A stretch of DNA of 34,940 nucleotides from Planctomycetota bacterium (GCA_027619595.1 JAQCHP010000045.1:1-34940); one strand, 5' to 3'; positions 9,277-17,109 are shown, numbered from the stretch's first letter. A program made the numbers and translations. Notes: generated from the letters alone by a model not told the origin.

Positions 9277-9869
9277 TGGAAAACAGTGACGATCGCCTCC
9301 AAGGGTTTTGTTCCATTACTTTCGATAATTGCTTCGTCATTCGTGACCTCAAGATCATTGAGGGCACGAACGGACCGTTCGTCGCGATGCCCAGCCGTAA
9401 GCTGACTTCGCATTGCACGACTTGCAACTATAAGAACCACCTTCGGGCACAATTTTGCAACCAATGCGGTACCCGTCAATCCGAAGAGATCCCGATCAAG
9501 GAAGAAGACGGGCGTACGAAATTGTATGCAGATATCGCACACCCCATCAATTCGGAATGCCGAGAAATGATCCAGCGCCGCGTTATTGAAGAATTCCATG
9601 CGGAAAGGATCCGAGCAAAGGAACCGGGGTACGTTTCACGCTACGATCTTGAAGACCACTATCCCGAACCTCACGCAGCATCGCATGGCTCGCACGTCCA
9701 TCGTGTACACAGCGGTGAAGAGCGTCACAACCCCAGCCAACGGCACTCGAAACGCATTCAATCGCCGTCTGCGGAGCCCCGTGCTCCCCACCAGGCGACC
9801 GCACGTGAAGCATCCCAACGTTCTCACACGACCGATCGCAAAGACGATTTTGGCGCCGGCATCCTCTAA
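9246..9869 (+). CDS. spoVG: SpoVG-family regulator with zinc-ribbon insert and long C-terminal tail
   Basis: A 207-residue relative of SpoVG, a small nucleic-acid-binding regulator. The start [21 protein letters not shown] and [23 protein letters not shown] match the SpoVG core, which resumes at [22 protein letters not shown]. Between them sits a four-Cys zinc ribbon, Cys57-x2-Cys60 and Cys71-x2-Cys74, absent from the Bacillus protein (about 97 residues). After residue ~130 the chain is a low-complexity His/Arg/Ser-rich tail, likely disordered. I chose GTG 9246 because it opens the conserved [10 protein letters not shown] start; the frame upstream is open but lies inside ispE. The ispE/spoVG proximity recalls the ispE-purR-yabJ-spoVG order in Bacillus. 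RNA or DNA binding is inferred from the family. Confidence 0.85.
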   Translation: MEITEVRIKLMENSDDRLQGFCSITFDNCFVIRDLKIIEGTNGPFVAMPSRKLTSHCTTCNYKNHLRAQFCNQCGTRQSEEIPIKEEDGRTKLYADIAHPINSECREMIQRRVIEEFHAERIRAKEPGYVSRYDLEDHYPEPHAASHGSHVHRVHSGEERHNPSQRHSKRIQSPSAEPRAPHQATAREASQRSHTTDRKDDFGAGIL

Positions 9870-9883
9870 CGAGCTGATTTCGT

Positions 9884-10900
9884 ATGGCGGATCCGAACGG
9901 CATATTTGCAGGACGCTTTCCGAGTACTCGCTTACGCCGCAGTAGGCGGTACGAGTGGTCGCGCAACCTCGCGCAAGAACACCGACTCTCAAAGCATGAT
10001 CTGATCTGGCCGCTGTTTGTGCACGATCAATCGACGGCTGAACCGATCGCTTCCATGCCAGGAATATTTCGGTGGCCCATTGCGGACGTCGTCCGGCAAG
10101 CACAGGAGGCCTGTTCGCTCGGCATTCCAGCCATCGCCATTTTTCCTGCCACCCCTCCGTCGCACAAGACAGACGACGCGAGGGAAGCACTCAACCCCGA
10201 AAATCTCGTCTGCCGGTGTGTACGTGCTGTTAAGAAGGCAGTCGGAGATCAACTAGGTGTCATCTGCGATGTGGCCCTCGATCCCTACTCCAGTCATGGG
10301 CACGATGGACTGGTGCGCAACGGAGATGTTGCCAACGATGAAACTGTAGTTGTCCTATGTCAGCAAGCAGTCGTACAGGCAACCGCCGGCTGCGATATCA
10401 TTGCTCCCTCCGACATGATGGATGGTCGAGTCGGAGCTATTCGCCAAGCGCTTGATGCACACGGCTTTCAGCACGTAATGATTCTTGCGTATGCGGCCAA
10501 ATACGCCTCGGCATTCTATGGTCCATTTCGGGACGCCGTCGGATCGGCCCATTCGCTTGGCTCTGCCAACAAAAATTCCTATCAAATGAATCCAGCGAAT
10601 GGGCTGGAGTCGCTCCGCGAGGTAATACTCGATATCGATGAAGGGGCAGACTGGGTGATGGTCAAACCGGGCCTCCCGTACCTCGATATCGTCTATCGAG
10701 TCAAGGCGTCCTTGGGTGTCCCAACTTTTGTCTACCAGGTAAGCGGGGAGTACTCGATGGTTGCGTTTGCTGCGCAACATGGATTGATCGACCGTCGCCG
10801 CGGTGCCCTCGAAAGCCTACTGGCCATGAAACGGGCCGGCGCGGACGGGATCTTAACCTACTTCGCTCCAGAAGTTGCAAACTGGCTCGCGGAAGCATAG
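9884..10900 (+). CDS. hemB: Delta-aminolevulinic acid dehydratase (porphobilinogen synthase)
   Basis: A 338-residue HemB that condenses two 5-aminolevulinate molecules to porphobilinogen for haem synthesis. The two active-site lysines are Lys206 (LAYAAKYASAFYGPFRDA) and Lys261 (WVMVKPGLPYLDI). The metal-site region reads CDVALDPYSSHGHDG: Ala and Asp stand where zinc enzymes have the Cys triad, so this is the magnesium-type enzyme. Other markers are RRSRRYEWSRNL at the N-terminus, DIIAPSDMMDGRV and FVYQVSGEYSM. The ATG follows the spoVG stop by 14 bases, so the three genes ispE-spoVG-hemB are probably one transcript. Confidence 0.95.
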   Translation: MADPNGIFAGRFPSTRLRRSRRYEWSRNLAQEHRLSKHDLIWPLFVHDQSTAEPIASMPGIFRWPIADVVRQAQEACSLGIPAIAIFPATPPSHKTDDAREALNPENLVCRCVRAVKKAVGDQLGVICDVALDPYSSHGHDGLVRNGDVANDETVVVLCQQAVVQATAGCDIIAPSDMMDGRVGAIRQALDAHGFQHVMILAYAAKYASAFYGPFRDAVGSAHSLGSANKNSYQMNPANGLESLREVILDIDEGADWVMVKPGLPYLDIVYRVKASLGVPTFVYQVSGEYSMVAFAAQHGLIDRRRGALESLLAMKRAGADGILTYFAPEVANWLAEA

Positions 10901-10927
10901 GCATCGCTTGCCAGAATTTGCGAGTTA

Positions 10928-11905
10928 TTGGGCAACGCTGTGAAACCGATAAACGATTCGAATTTGGTCCAGATCGCGAAACAAAGAGCCGCCGGCACCT
11001 ATTGCCATCGATTCAACCGATGCATCGCCGTCGCTATTCTGTCGGTGACGGTACTCAACGTGCACGGAAGTTCAGCGGAAGAGGCGCAACTGTTTGTCCT
11101 TCAAGCCGATGGCACAAAACTTCGCCCTCTTACCTTCGAACCTGAAACAAGCTACCGCTCTCCCAATTGGTCAAGCGACGGCAAGTGGCTGGCGTATGAG
11201 CGACATCGCCTCATCAATGGCCAGCGCCAAGGCCACATTTGCTTGTCGAATTCGGACGGAACGGAGGTACGTGATATTGGGCCCGGTGAGTTGCCATGCT
11301 GGTCACCGGACAATCAGCATATCGCCTTTGCGTCCGTGGTCGATGGCCAACCCACAACAGATGTGGCAATCATGACAACCGATGGACGTAACCGTACACT
11401 GTTGGCATCCGCGGCCACCAATCCACGCTGGTCCCCTGACGGACAGCATTTGGCTCTGATCGATTTCCAGGTCAAGAACATTTCCTTACTTGATGTCGTG
11501 ACCATGGAACGTCAATCGTGTCTTCCCGACGGCTGGCAACCAGACCGAGGACTGAGCTGGTCCAAAGATGGCCGTCGCGTCTGTTTTCGACTGCCAGGCT
11601 ACCGGGACGAACCGTCGTCTCTCGTTCTTTGTGATATTCGCGAGCGGGTGCCTCAAGTTCTTTTGCGAGGCAACTTCGGAATTTCCACAGCCTGGTCCAG
11701 CGATGGCCAGTCGATTCTCGTCTCCCTGCGTAAGAACGAAGCATCTCCTTACCAAATGATGCTCGTACCTGTCGATGGCAGCAGACCTCCAACAGCCGTC
11801 CCAGGGCAACCCGTCGACCGACACAACACCGATCTGGATTGGAGTGCGGATGGTGCGCAGATTGTATTTTCTAGCCAAGCTTTACAATCCGGTCCCACGA
11901 AGTAA
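10928..11905 (+). CDS. TolB-like beta-propeller (PD40 repeat) protein, probably exported
   Basis: About 325 residues with six PD40/TolB-type blades, each marked by a W-S-x-D-G-x-x motif (NWSSDGKWLAYE, CWSPDNQHIAFA, RWSPDGQHLALI, SWSKDGRRVCFR, AWSSDGQSILVS, DWSADGAQIVFS). A hydrophobic stretch (CIAVAILSVTVLNVHGSSA) about 32 residues in looks like a signal peptide. The start is uncertain: TTG 10928 or GTG 10940, neither with a clear ribosome binding site. It follows hemB by 27-39 bases on the same strand and may be the last gene of that operon. It is not TolB itself: the N-terminal TolB domain is missing and no tol/pal genes are near. Function unknown; propellers of this type usually bind proteins or small ligands. 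Confidence 0.75.
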   Translation: MGNAVKPINDSNLVQIAKQRAAGTYCHRFNRCIAVAILSVTVLNVHGSSAEEAQLFVLQADGTKLRPLTFEPETSYRSPNWSSDGKWLAYERHRLINGQRQGHICLSNSDGTEVRDIGPGELPCWSPDNQHIAFASVVDGQPTTDVAIMTTDGRNRTLLASAATNPRWSPDGQHLALIDFQVKNISLLDVVTMERQSCLPDGWQPDRGLSWSKDGRRVCFRLPGYRDEPSSLVLCDIRERVPQVLLRGNFGISTAWSSDGQSILVSLRKNEASPYQMMLVPVDGSRPPTAVPGQPVDRHNTDLDWSADGAQIVFSSQALQSGPTK

Positions 11906-11920
11906 CACGTGCCCTGTGGC

Positions 11921-13024
11921 TCAGGCGAACGGAGTGACCTTCATCCCAAACGTCTTGGCTACGGCGGAATTGACAACACCGCCCTGATAGATATTCAGCG
12001 CTGCACGAAGCTCAGCAGAAGCACTGAGGGACTCGTAAATTCCGTGTTCAGCGAGTTGCTGTACCCACGGTAACGTCACATTGCAAAGTGCGTAGGTGCT
12101 GGTACGCCCCACCGCACCGGGCATATTGGTGACGCAGTAGTGCACAACGTCTTCCTCGACGTAGGTCGGATGGCTATGGCTGGTCGGCTTGCTGGTCTCC
12201 ATGCACCCTCCCTGATCAATGGCCACGTCGATGATGACGGAACCTGGCTTCATCAACTTGAGATCACTGCGGTCCACCAATCGTGGCGCAAGGGCGCCGG
12301 GAATGAGCACGGCTCCAATCACCAGATCGGCGAGTTTCAGTTGTTCACGAATCGTATGGCGATCGCTAAACAGTACGTTGACGTTGGCCGGCATAATGTC
12401 GTCGAGATACCTTAGTCGGTCCAGATTGACGTCCAGAATCGCCACGTCGGCTTGAAATCCCGCCGCGATGCGTGCGGCGTTGGCACCGACAATTCCACCT
12501 CCGAGAATCGTAATATGTGCAGGCGCGACCCCGGGCACCCCTCCCAACAAGATACCGCGTCCCATTTGCGGCTTCTCCAAGTACTTCGCACCCTCTTGGA
12601 TACTCATCCGCCCAGCTACTTCGCTCATCGGTGTCAGCAACGGAAGCCGTCCATGACTATCACGGAGCGTTTCGTAGGCCAAGCACGTCACGCCGCAGGC
12701 AAGCATCGCCTCCGTCAACTCTTGACTGGCGGCAAAATGAAAGTAAGTGAAAAGCGTCTGTTCCGACCGCAATAGAGCGTATTCAGCTCGTTGAGGCTCT
12801 TTGACTTTGACGATGAGTTCTGCTTCGGCGAAAATTTCAGCAGCGCTCTCCACCAGGCGAGCCCCGCAGGCGTGGTAAGCATGGTCCGGCAGTCCGGAAC
12901 CTTGTCCAGCGCCGCATTGAACGAGGACTTGATGACCGCGCCGGGTGAGCTCTTCCACTCCAACGGGCAACATGGCCACGCGGTACTCGTCTTTCTTTAT
13001 CTCTTGGGGTACACCAATGATCAT
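11921..13024 (-). CDS. ald: Alanine dehydrogenase
   Basis: A 367-residue NAD-dependent alanine dehydrogenase (L-alanine + NAD+ to pyruvate + ammonia). The N-terminus MIIGVPQEIKKDEYRVAM is typical. The pyruvate/catalytic residues lie in VKVKEPQ (Lys) and YFHFAAS (His), the Rossmann loop is ILGGGIVGANAARIA, and VAIDQGG carries the catalytic Asp. C-terminal NMPGAVGRTSTYALCNVTLP also fits. I start at 13024, where MIIG begins after an AAAGG site; the frame is open further upstream but those residues are not conserved in type. The gene is convergent with the PD40 gene, with only 15 bases between stops, and lies downstream of the FHA gene on the same strand. Confidence 0.95.
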   Translation of the reverse strand: MIIGVPQEIKKDEYRVAMLPVGVEELTRRGHQVLVQCGAGQGSGLPDHAYHACGARLVESAAEIFAEAELIVKVKEPQRAEYALLRSEQTLFTYFHFAASQELTEAMLACGVTCLAYETLRDSHGRLPLLTPMSEVAGRMSIQEGAKYLEKPQMGRGILLGGVPGVAPAHITILGGGIVGANAARIAAGFQADVAILDVNLDRLRYLDDIMPANVNVLFSDRHTIREQLKLADLVIGAVLIPGALAPRLVDRSDLKLMKPGSVIIDVAIDQGGCMETSKPTSHSHPTYVEEDVVHYCVTNMPGAVGRTSTYALCNVTLPWVQQLAEHGIYESLSASAELRAALNIYQGGVVNSAVAKTFGMKVTPFA

Positions 13025-13123
13025 TGCGATACGACCTTTCGTCGAGCAAAACGTTAGGGTGAGTAAGCCGACAACCTGGCGTGGCATCCGTGAATCAGAA
13101 TTACACGGCGAGCAGACGTAACT

Positions 13124-13807
13124 CTACGGCTCGCCAATCCTTCGTAGGTATTCGGCGGAACGCGCTTGTAGGTCGACCAAGTCTTGCCACACTTTTGTTG
13201 GCACCTGGATTAGATCTTCTTCATCGGAACGGGCTTGAGCTAGAATCCGGCGGATGCGAATATGAAAGAATTCGATAAGTTCGGAGAGCTGTGCAGCCTG
13301 GCCGGGCGAAAGTCTTTCCGGCACATCGGGAGGGGTCAGCAGGTGAAGCGTCTGCGGTAGTTCATTGTCATGGCTGTCGCTCCAATTTAATTCTTCCGCC
13401 AGTCGATCCCTCAATTCCGCGAAATCGACCCGCTCGGCAGTGCCAAAATCGTCATCACGGTGCGTCTTAGCGACATCGCTTCCACGCAGGTCGGCCAGTC
13501 GATCGGCGATTTCGTCACGGGAACCCACGAGCAGAACGGAGCGTCCAACACTGATCAAGTCGCCGTGTCGCAGGATTCGGAGCTGAATATCTTCGCCGTT
13601 GACGCGCGTGCCGTTGGTACTTTCCAAATCGGTGAGCACCAATTTTTCGTGGTCTTCCTGGATTTTCAGGTGATATCGGCTGACGCGGTCGTCGTTGACT
13701 TGGATTGTATTCCCTTCCTCACGACCGATGGTAACGGGCGGAATAAGGTCATCAAAGTTTTTGCCGCGTCCTGCACCGTCGAGAATTCGAATCGTGACCC
13801 GTACCAT
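13124..13807 (-). CDS. FHA-domain protein
   Basis: A 227-residue protein with an N-terminal forkhead-associated domain (residues ~5-95), which reads phosphothreonine on partner proteins. The signature residues are present: IGREEGNTIQV, SRYHLKIQ and LTDLESTNGTRVNG. The C-terminal half (about 100-227) is charged and helical with no domain I recognise; DLVDLQARSAEYLRRIGEP near the end may be a short coiled coil. No signal peptide or membrane segment, so it is cytosolic. No kinase or phosphatase gene is adjacent, so its partner is unknown. It precedes ald by 99 bases on the minus strand. Confidence 0.85.
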   Translation of the reverse strand: MVRVTIRILDGAGRGKNFDDLIPPVTIGREEGNTIQVNDDRVSRYHLKIQEDHEKLVLTDLESTNGTRVNGEDIQLRILRHGDLISVGRSVLLVGSRDEIADRLADLRGSDVAKTHRDDDFGTAERVDFAELRDRLAEELNWSDSHDNELPQTLHLLTPPDVPERLSPGQAAQLSELIEFFHIRIRRILAQARSDEEDLIQVPTKVWQDLVDLQARSAEYLRRIGEP

Positions 13808-14112
13808 ATCGAAATCGCTCTTGAACTCAATGTATGCCAGTTTGTAAGGTTATCGGACCCGACGAGCTCACGGCAATGCCGGTGAATTCCCTGCCCATTC
13901 CCGGAAAGCTAGTAATTGGCTTTGCCGACGAACCGCTGGTGATCCGACGCCGAGTTGTTTGCGTCCAATTCCTGCTCCGTCGGGAGAAATCCGAAACCGA
14001 GCGAGAAAACGCAACGCCCCACGGCTTATAGCACCCACAGGAGAAGGGGGTCAAGTCTCTGTGGTCCACGGGTTGCCGAAGTGGGGTACGTGGAGTTAAA
14101 GTGTGGCCTGCC
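13808..14112. other. Gap before tRNA-Arg
   Basis: About 305 bases between the start of the FHA gene and the tRNA. A 65-codon plus-strand frame at 13834-14031 has no recognisable features and no ribosome binding site. A possible tRNA promoter lies at its right end. I see no repeats. Confidence 0.5.
14073..14102 (+). promoter_or_regulatory. Possible promoter of tRNA-Arg
   Basis: TTGCCG (14073-14078), 18-bp spacer, TAAAGT (14097-14102), ending 10 bases before the mature tRNA 5' end. Match to consensus is moderate. Confidence 0.35.
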
Positions 14113-14186
14113 GCGCCCGTGGCGCAACTGGATAGCGCATCGGTCTTCGGAACCGAGGGTTACAGGTTCGAATCCTGTCGGGCGTA
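14113..14186 (+). tRNA. tRNA-Arg (anticodon TCG)
   Basis: A 74-base cloverleaf. The acceptor stem GCGCCCG pairs with CGGGCGT (one G-T pair), with A at 14186 as discriminator. The D stem is GCGC/GCGC, the anticodon stem TCGGT/ACCGA with loop CTTCGGA and anticodon TCG at 14147-14149, and the T arm ACAGG-TTCGAAT-CCTGT. The 3' CCA is not encoded. The anticodon reads CGA arginine codons. An integrase gene starts 184 bases downstream in the same direction, a common arrangement at tRNA integration sites. Confidence 0.95.
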
Positions 14187-14370
14187 CTATACGGCGTAAG
14201 GACTTACAACAAATCGCATCAATCCAAAACCGCCTCTGTACGAGAAGTTGTCCGAGAAGTAAGTTGTGAGATGAAAACGGCCCCGGTTGGCGCCAACCAA
14301 CCGGGACCGCGAAGCGAGCCTTTCGGTCGCCTCTGTCAGTTCCTTTGAACTCGATTGGAGGGCTCGTACG

Positions 14371-15567
14371 ATGCCGCACTTTCCCAAGCCGTTTTTCAAG
14401 AAGTCCCGTGGTCTGTGGTACGTCCAGATCAACGGCAAGCAAGTCAATCTCGGACCAAACTCGGACGAGGCGCACCACAGATACCACCAGCTCATGCTGG
14501 AACCGCGCACTCAGACTGTCTCGGACGACGCGCTGGTGCAGATCGTCGACGTCTTTCTCGACTGGGTGCAGAAGCACCGCTCCCCCGATACCTTCGAGTG
14601 GTATCGCTATCGCCTGCAGCGCCTTTGCGACCGCTACCCCGAAATGCGAGTGAGAAACCTCCGCCCCTTCCATGTCCAGGAGTGGGTCGATAGCTATCCC
14701 AAATTCACCCGCACTTCGAAGCGCAACTACGTGCGGACCATCAAACGTTGCCTGAAATGGGCGACGCAGCAGGGCTATATCGATAAGAACCCAATTACAC
14801 AGCTGGAAGTCCCCGGCGCCGATCGCCGGGAAACCACGATCTCGGCGGAGGAGTACACCGCGCTCTTGAGCCACATCCGAGATCCCGACTTTCGCGATTT
14901 GGTCATCGTTACCTGGGAAAGCGGTTGTCGGCCCCAGGAGTCGCTGCGTGTCGAAGCCCGACATGTGGAGCTCACCAAGCAGCGTTGGATCTTTCCGATC
15001 TCCGAAGCAAAGGGGAAACGCAACCCACGCGTCGTCTACCTGACCGATGTCTCGCTCGAAATCACACGGCGACGCATGCAACTGTACCCCACGGGTGCGC
15101 TGTTTCGAAACTCTCGCGGTCAGCCTTGGAAGACGGGAGCTGTGAAATGTGCGTTTGACCGACTGCGTATTCGCATGTACCACGCTCAAGCCAAATCGAG
15201 CGGCGAAACACTCGACGAAAAGGAAGTGAAGCGCATCATGCACCGACTTCGCACGACCAAAAGGGTGAAAGGAACATCGATGCAACGCACCGAAGCCGAA
15301 ATTCGTCAAGATGCTCGCCGAATTCTGATTTGGCAGCGGGCAAGTGCCACGACCGCACGATACTCCCTCTACGCCATTCGCCATTCGTGGGCCACGCGAG
15401 CCTTGCAATCGGGGCTCGATGGTTTGACCGTGGCAATCTTGATGGGACACTCCGATCCCAGCACGTTGGCTCGCGTCTATCAGCATCTTGCGCATCAGCC
15501 CGAACATTTGCTGTCGCAAGCCAAGAAAGCCGTGGGTGGGGAGACAAGGTCCGCTCACGGCTCATGA
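14371..15567 (+). CDS. Tyrosine recombinase (phage-type integrase)
   Basis: A 398-residue site-specific recombinase. The N-terminal part (KSRGLWYVQINGKQVNLGPN) looks like an arm-binding domain and residues ~55-150 form the core-binding SAM-like domain (FLDWVQKHRSPDTFEWY). The catalytic domain has Arg187 in SGCRPQESLRVEARHV, a Lys in the SEAKGKRNPR hairpin, a box II YAIRHSWATRAL, GHSDPSTLARVYQHL, and the nucleophile Tyr370. The first His of the usual HxLRH box II is Tyr here, a known variant. ATG 14371 follows GGAGGG at 14357-14362. It lies downstream of tRNA-Arg and convergent with an excisionase-like gene, with a 6-base overlap of the tails. The gene looks intact. Confidence 0.92.
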   Translation: MPHFPKPFFKKSRGLWYVQINGKQVNLGPNSDEAHHRYHQLMLEPRTQTVSDDALVQIVDVFLDWVQKHRSPDTFEWYRYRLQRLCDRYPEMRVRNLRPFHVQEWVDSYPKFTRTSKRNYVRTIKRCLKWATQQGYIDKNPITQLEVPGADRRETTISAEEYTALLSHIRDPDFRDLVIVTWESGCRPQESLRVEARHVELTKQRWIFPISEAKGKRNPRVVYLTDVSLEITRRRMQLYPTGALFRNSRGQPWKTGAVKCAFDRLRIRMYHAQAKSSGETLDEKEVKRIMHRLRTTKRVKGTSMQRTEAEIRQDARRILIWQRASATTARYSLYAIRHSWATRALQSGLDGLTVAILMGHSDPSTLARVYQHLAHQPEHLLSQAKKAVGGETRSAHGS

Positions 15568-15825
15568 CCGCCGAATGTGTTTTAGTGCAAAACGCAGCGC
15601 CGGTCGCACTTGCGGCGCTGCGTTTCGGACTTGCTGCTTGCGGTCAGAGATGAACCGATCGATGTCCTCGCGATCAATGCGGTAACCCTTTCTGCGGCCA
15701 ACGCGCACATAGGGCAACTCTCCCGAACGAATCAGCCCATATACATTGGCCTGACCACATCCCAAGTAGCTGGCTGCCTCCGAGATGCTGAGTAGACGCG
15801 GCTCAGAGCGATTGTCATCGGCCAT
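15562..15825 (-). CDS. Excisionase-type helix-turn-helix DNA-binding protein
   Basis: An 87-residue protein with a MerR/excisionase-type winged HTH: LLSISEAASYLGCGQANVYGLIRSGELPYVRVGRRKGYRIDREDIDRFIS (quoted to show extent in two parts: the helix pair SISEAASYLGCGQANVYGLI and the wing with VGRRKGYRIDREDIDRFI). A basic tail follows. In this family such proteins act as recombination directionality factors or small regulators. The start at 15825 (MADDNRSEPRLL) gives a compact protein; the frame extends upstream but without a domain. Its tail overlaps the integrase tail by six bases, so the two form a convergent int-xis pair. Role as excisionase is inferred from fold and neighbour. Confidence 0.8.
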   Translation of the reverse strand: MADDNRSEPRLLSISEAASYLGCGQANVYGLIRSGELPYVRVGRRKGYRIDREDIDRFISDRKQQVRNAAPQVRPALRFALKHIRRS

Positions 15826-16111
15826 GGTGAACTCAAGTCGCCTTGAAAACGGACAACAGACAGAAATTCCGAATGAACCCATCATGGATCGGATGGGCAC
15901 TGACTTCCGACCGAATGTGACGCGATTTTGGGGCGGCGCTATCGTGCCCGTATTCGTGGTCGAAATGCGAACCTTCGGCGCTCGATTGAAAGCCAGAGCC
16001 AAATCGCATAGATTGGCGGTTTCCTTTCCTGGGGAAGTTCCGTGACGCCACGAATTCGAGGATCGCATGAATCAGCCGGAAATGACCCCCGAGCGCCGAC
16101 CCGACTGGAGG

Positions 16112-16235
16112 CCCCCCGTCACTACCCGAGCTTGCCTCGGTAGGACGATGTTCACAACCAGAACGCGCACCGTGAATTCCCCCCGTCACTACCCGAGCTT
16201 GTCTCGGTAGGAACGATGTTCACAACCAGAACGCG
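16112..16235. repeat. Two ~56-57 bp direct repeats, each carrying a hairpin
   Basis: Copy 1 is 16112-16167 and copy 2 is 16179-16235, nearly identical apart from one C/T change and one inserted A. Each contains CTACCCGAG followed by a short loop and CTCGGTAG, a stem with one bulged C. In copy 2 GTGAA (16172-16176) and TTCAC (16219-16223) could extend the stem. They lie between the excisionase-like gene and ssrA, so they could be recombinase or directionality-factor binding sites, or an unrelated mobile repeat. Confidence 0.7.
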
Positions 16236-16260
16236 TGTGAATCGAACGGCGCAAAGAAAG

Positions 16261-16379
16261 AGAGAGTAGAAAGTAGACCGAGCAGAAAAGAGAGCGCCAT
16301 ATCGCGGGCGAAGCGTTCAATACTAGAAAATCGCTCGGCCCGCAGCGCACTACTTTCTACTTTCTCTTTTCTACTCTCT
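16261..16379. repeat. Imperfect inverted repeat with purine/pyrimidine arms
   Basis: Left arm 16261-16297 begins AGAGAGTAGAAAGTAG and ends GCGC. Right arm 16345-16379 begins GCGC, contains CTACTTTCTACTTTC and ends CTACTCTCT. The arms match after small shifts; about 47 bases lie between them. It could form a large stem-loop. It sits just past the 3' end of ssrA. Confidence 0.55.
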
Positions 16380-16400
16380 ATTTGGGCCAGTGGCCCAAAT
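16380..16400 (-). terminator. Perfect palindrome at the 3' end of ssrA
   Basis: Ten-base arms ATTTGGGCCA and TGGCCCAAAT around one central base. On the minus strand it begins at the discriminator base of tmRNA and runs downstream, as a terminator or 3' processing hairpin would. There is no T-run after it, so classic intrinsic termination is not shown. Confidence 0.4.
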
Positions 16401-16760
16401 GGAGGCGGCGGGAATCGAACCCGCGTCCCGAGACATTTCCGGGTAAGCTTCTACGTGTGTAGCCGACTCATTGATTTTCGCTCACCCCACCCCTGTCGAC
16501 CGGGTTGTGGGTGAACTAGCCAAGAACGCTGTTTAGCAAAGGGCATACCCGGCAGTGACCCATCGCGATTCGGATTTGGCGACCGACTTTTGGACCTCTC
16601 CGAAAAAGATCCTCAATCGGGGCTACCGTACTTTACTAGGCAGCCAGTGCAAAGTTGCCTTTGGCACATAAATTTTTTGATCAGCTTTTTACGTGGACCG
16701 CCAATCAACCACGACACGCCACTCACACTTCATCTATCCGGTCGAATCCAGTTCGCCCCC
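16400..16760 (-). ncRNA. ssrA: Transfer-messenger RNA (tmRNA)
   Basis: A one-piece 361-base tmRNA that rescues stalled ribosomes. On the minus strand the 5' end GGGGGCGAACTGGATTCGAC (16760 downward) is diagnostic, and GGGGGCG pairs with CGCCTCC at the 3' end, followed by discriminator A at 16400. The T arm is GCGGG-TTCGATT-CCCGC. The tag frame (16665 down to 16636) is GCC AAA GGC AAC TTT GCA CTG GCT GCC TAG, encoding AKGNFALAA, with the usual -LAA protease-recognition end. CCA is not encoded. The RNA is not permuted into two pieces. ssrA 3' ends are frequent integration targets, and the int-xis module lies directly downstream. Confidence 0.97.
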
Positions 16761-17109
16761 GTATTTGCCCGCCGCGTACCCAACGCCAACGACGTCCGTC
16801 ACGCTCGCGCAACACGTGATTATATCGCCCGTAAGTCGATCAGCCAATCCACAAACGCCATTTTTGTCGCGGCATCGCCGCCCCCCCGACGATTCCCGTC
16901 GTTTCGCGGCCAGGGCGCGCCTCCGTCGCGGTTTCCCCCGATTTTTGGCTTGCCGATCCCGCGTCCCAGGTCCGACACAGCCCCCAACCGGCAATTCCCT
17001 GGTTTCGAAGCCCACTTGGAGCCATTCCTTGTGTCTGCCATACTACGTGGCTTCACGCAATCCAGTCCACAGGCGAGGTGGATGCGATACCAATCTCGGG
17101 GAGTTGCCG
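16761..17109. other. Gap between ssrA and the isomerase-like gene
   Basis: About 350 bases holding the divergent ssrA promoter (16819-16847), a GC-rich stretch near 16870-16960 and the ribosome binding site of the following gene. A long plus-strand frame runs through this gap and through ssrA from 16693, but its residues there are Pro/Arg/Ser-rich with no domain; I treat it as noncoding. Confidence 0.5.
16819..16847 (-). promoter_or_regulatory. Promoter of ssrA
   Basis: On the minus strand TTGGCT (16847-16842), exactly 17 bases, then a perfect TATAAT (16824-16819). Transcription would start near 16812, giving a precursor with a leader of about 50 bases removed at the mature 5' end at 16760, as RNase P does for tmRNA. 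Confidence 0.6.

Noticed and set aside
13834-14031. 65-codon ORF before tRNA-Arg
   Set aside because: No ribosome binding site, no recognisable features, and it lies in a promoter-type gap.
14026-15558. 510-codon minus-strand ORF opposite the integrase and tRNA
   Set aside because: It covers the tRNA and the whole recombinase; the plus strand has catalytic motifs and the minus frame has none.
14187-16400. CRISPR array suggested by the repeats near ssrA
   Set aside because: Only two units, no spacer pattern of equal length between many repeats, and no cas genes in the window.
14187-16400. Attachment-site duplication of the tRNA-Arg or ssrA 3' end
   Set aside because: I looked for a second copy of either 3' end across the interval and saw none by eye; short cores could have been missed.
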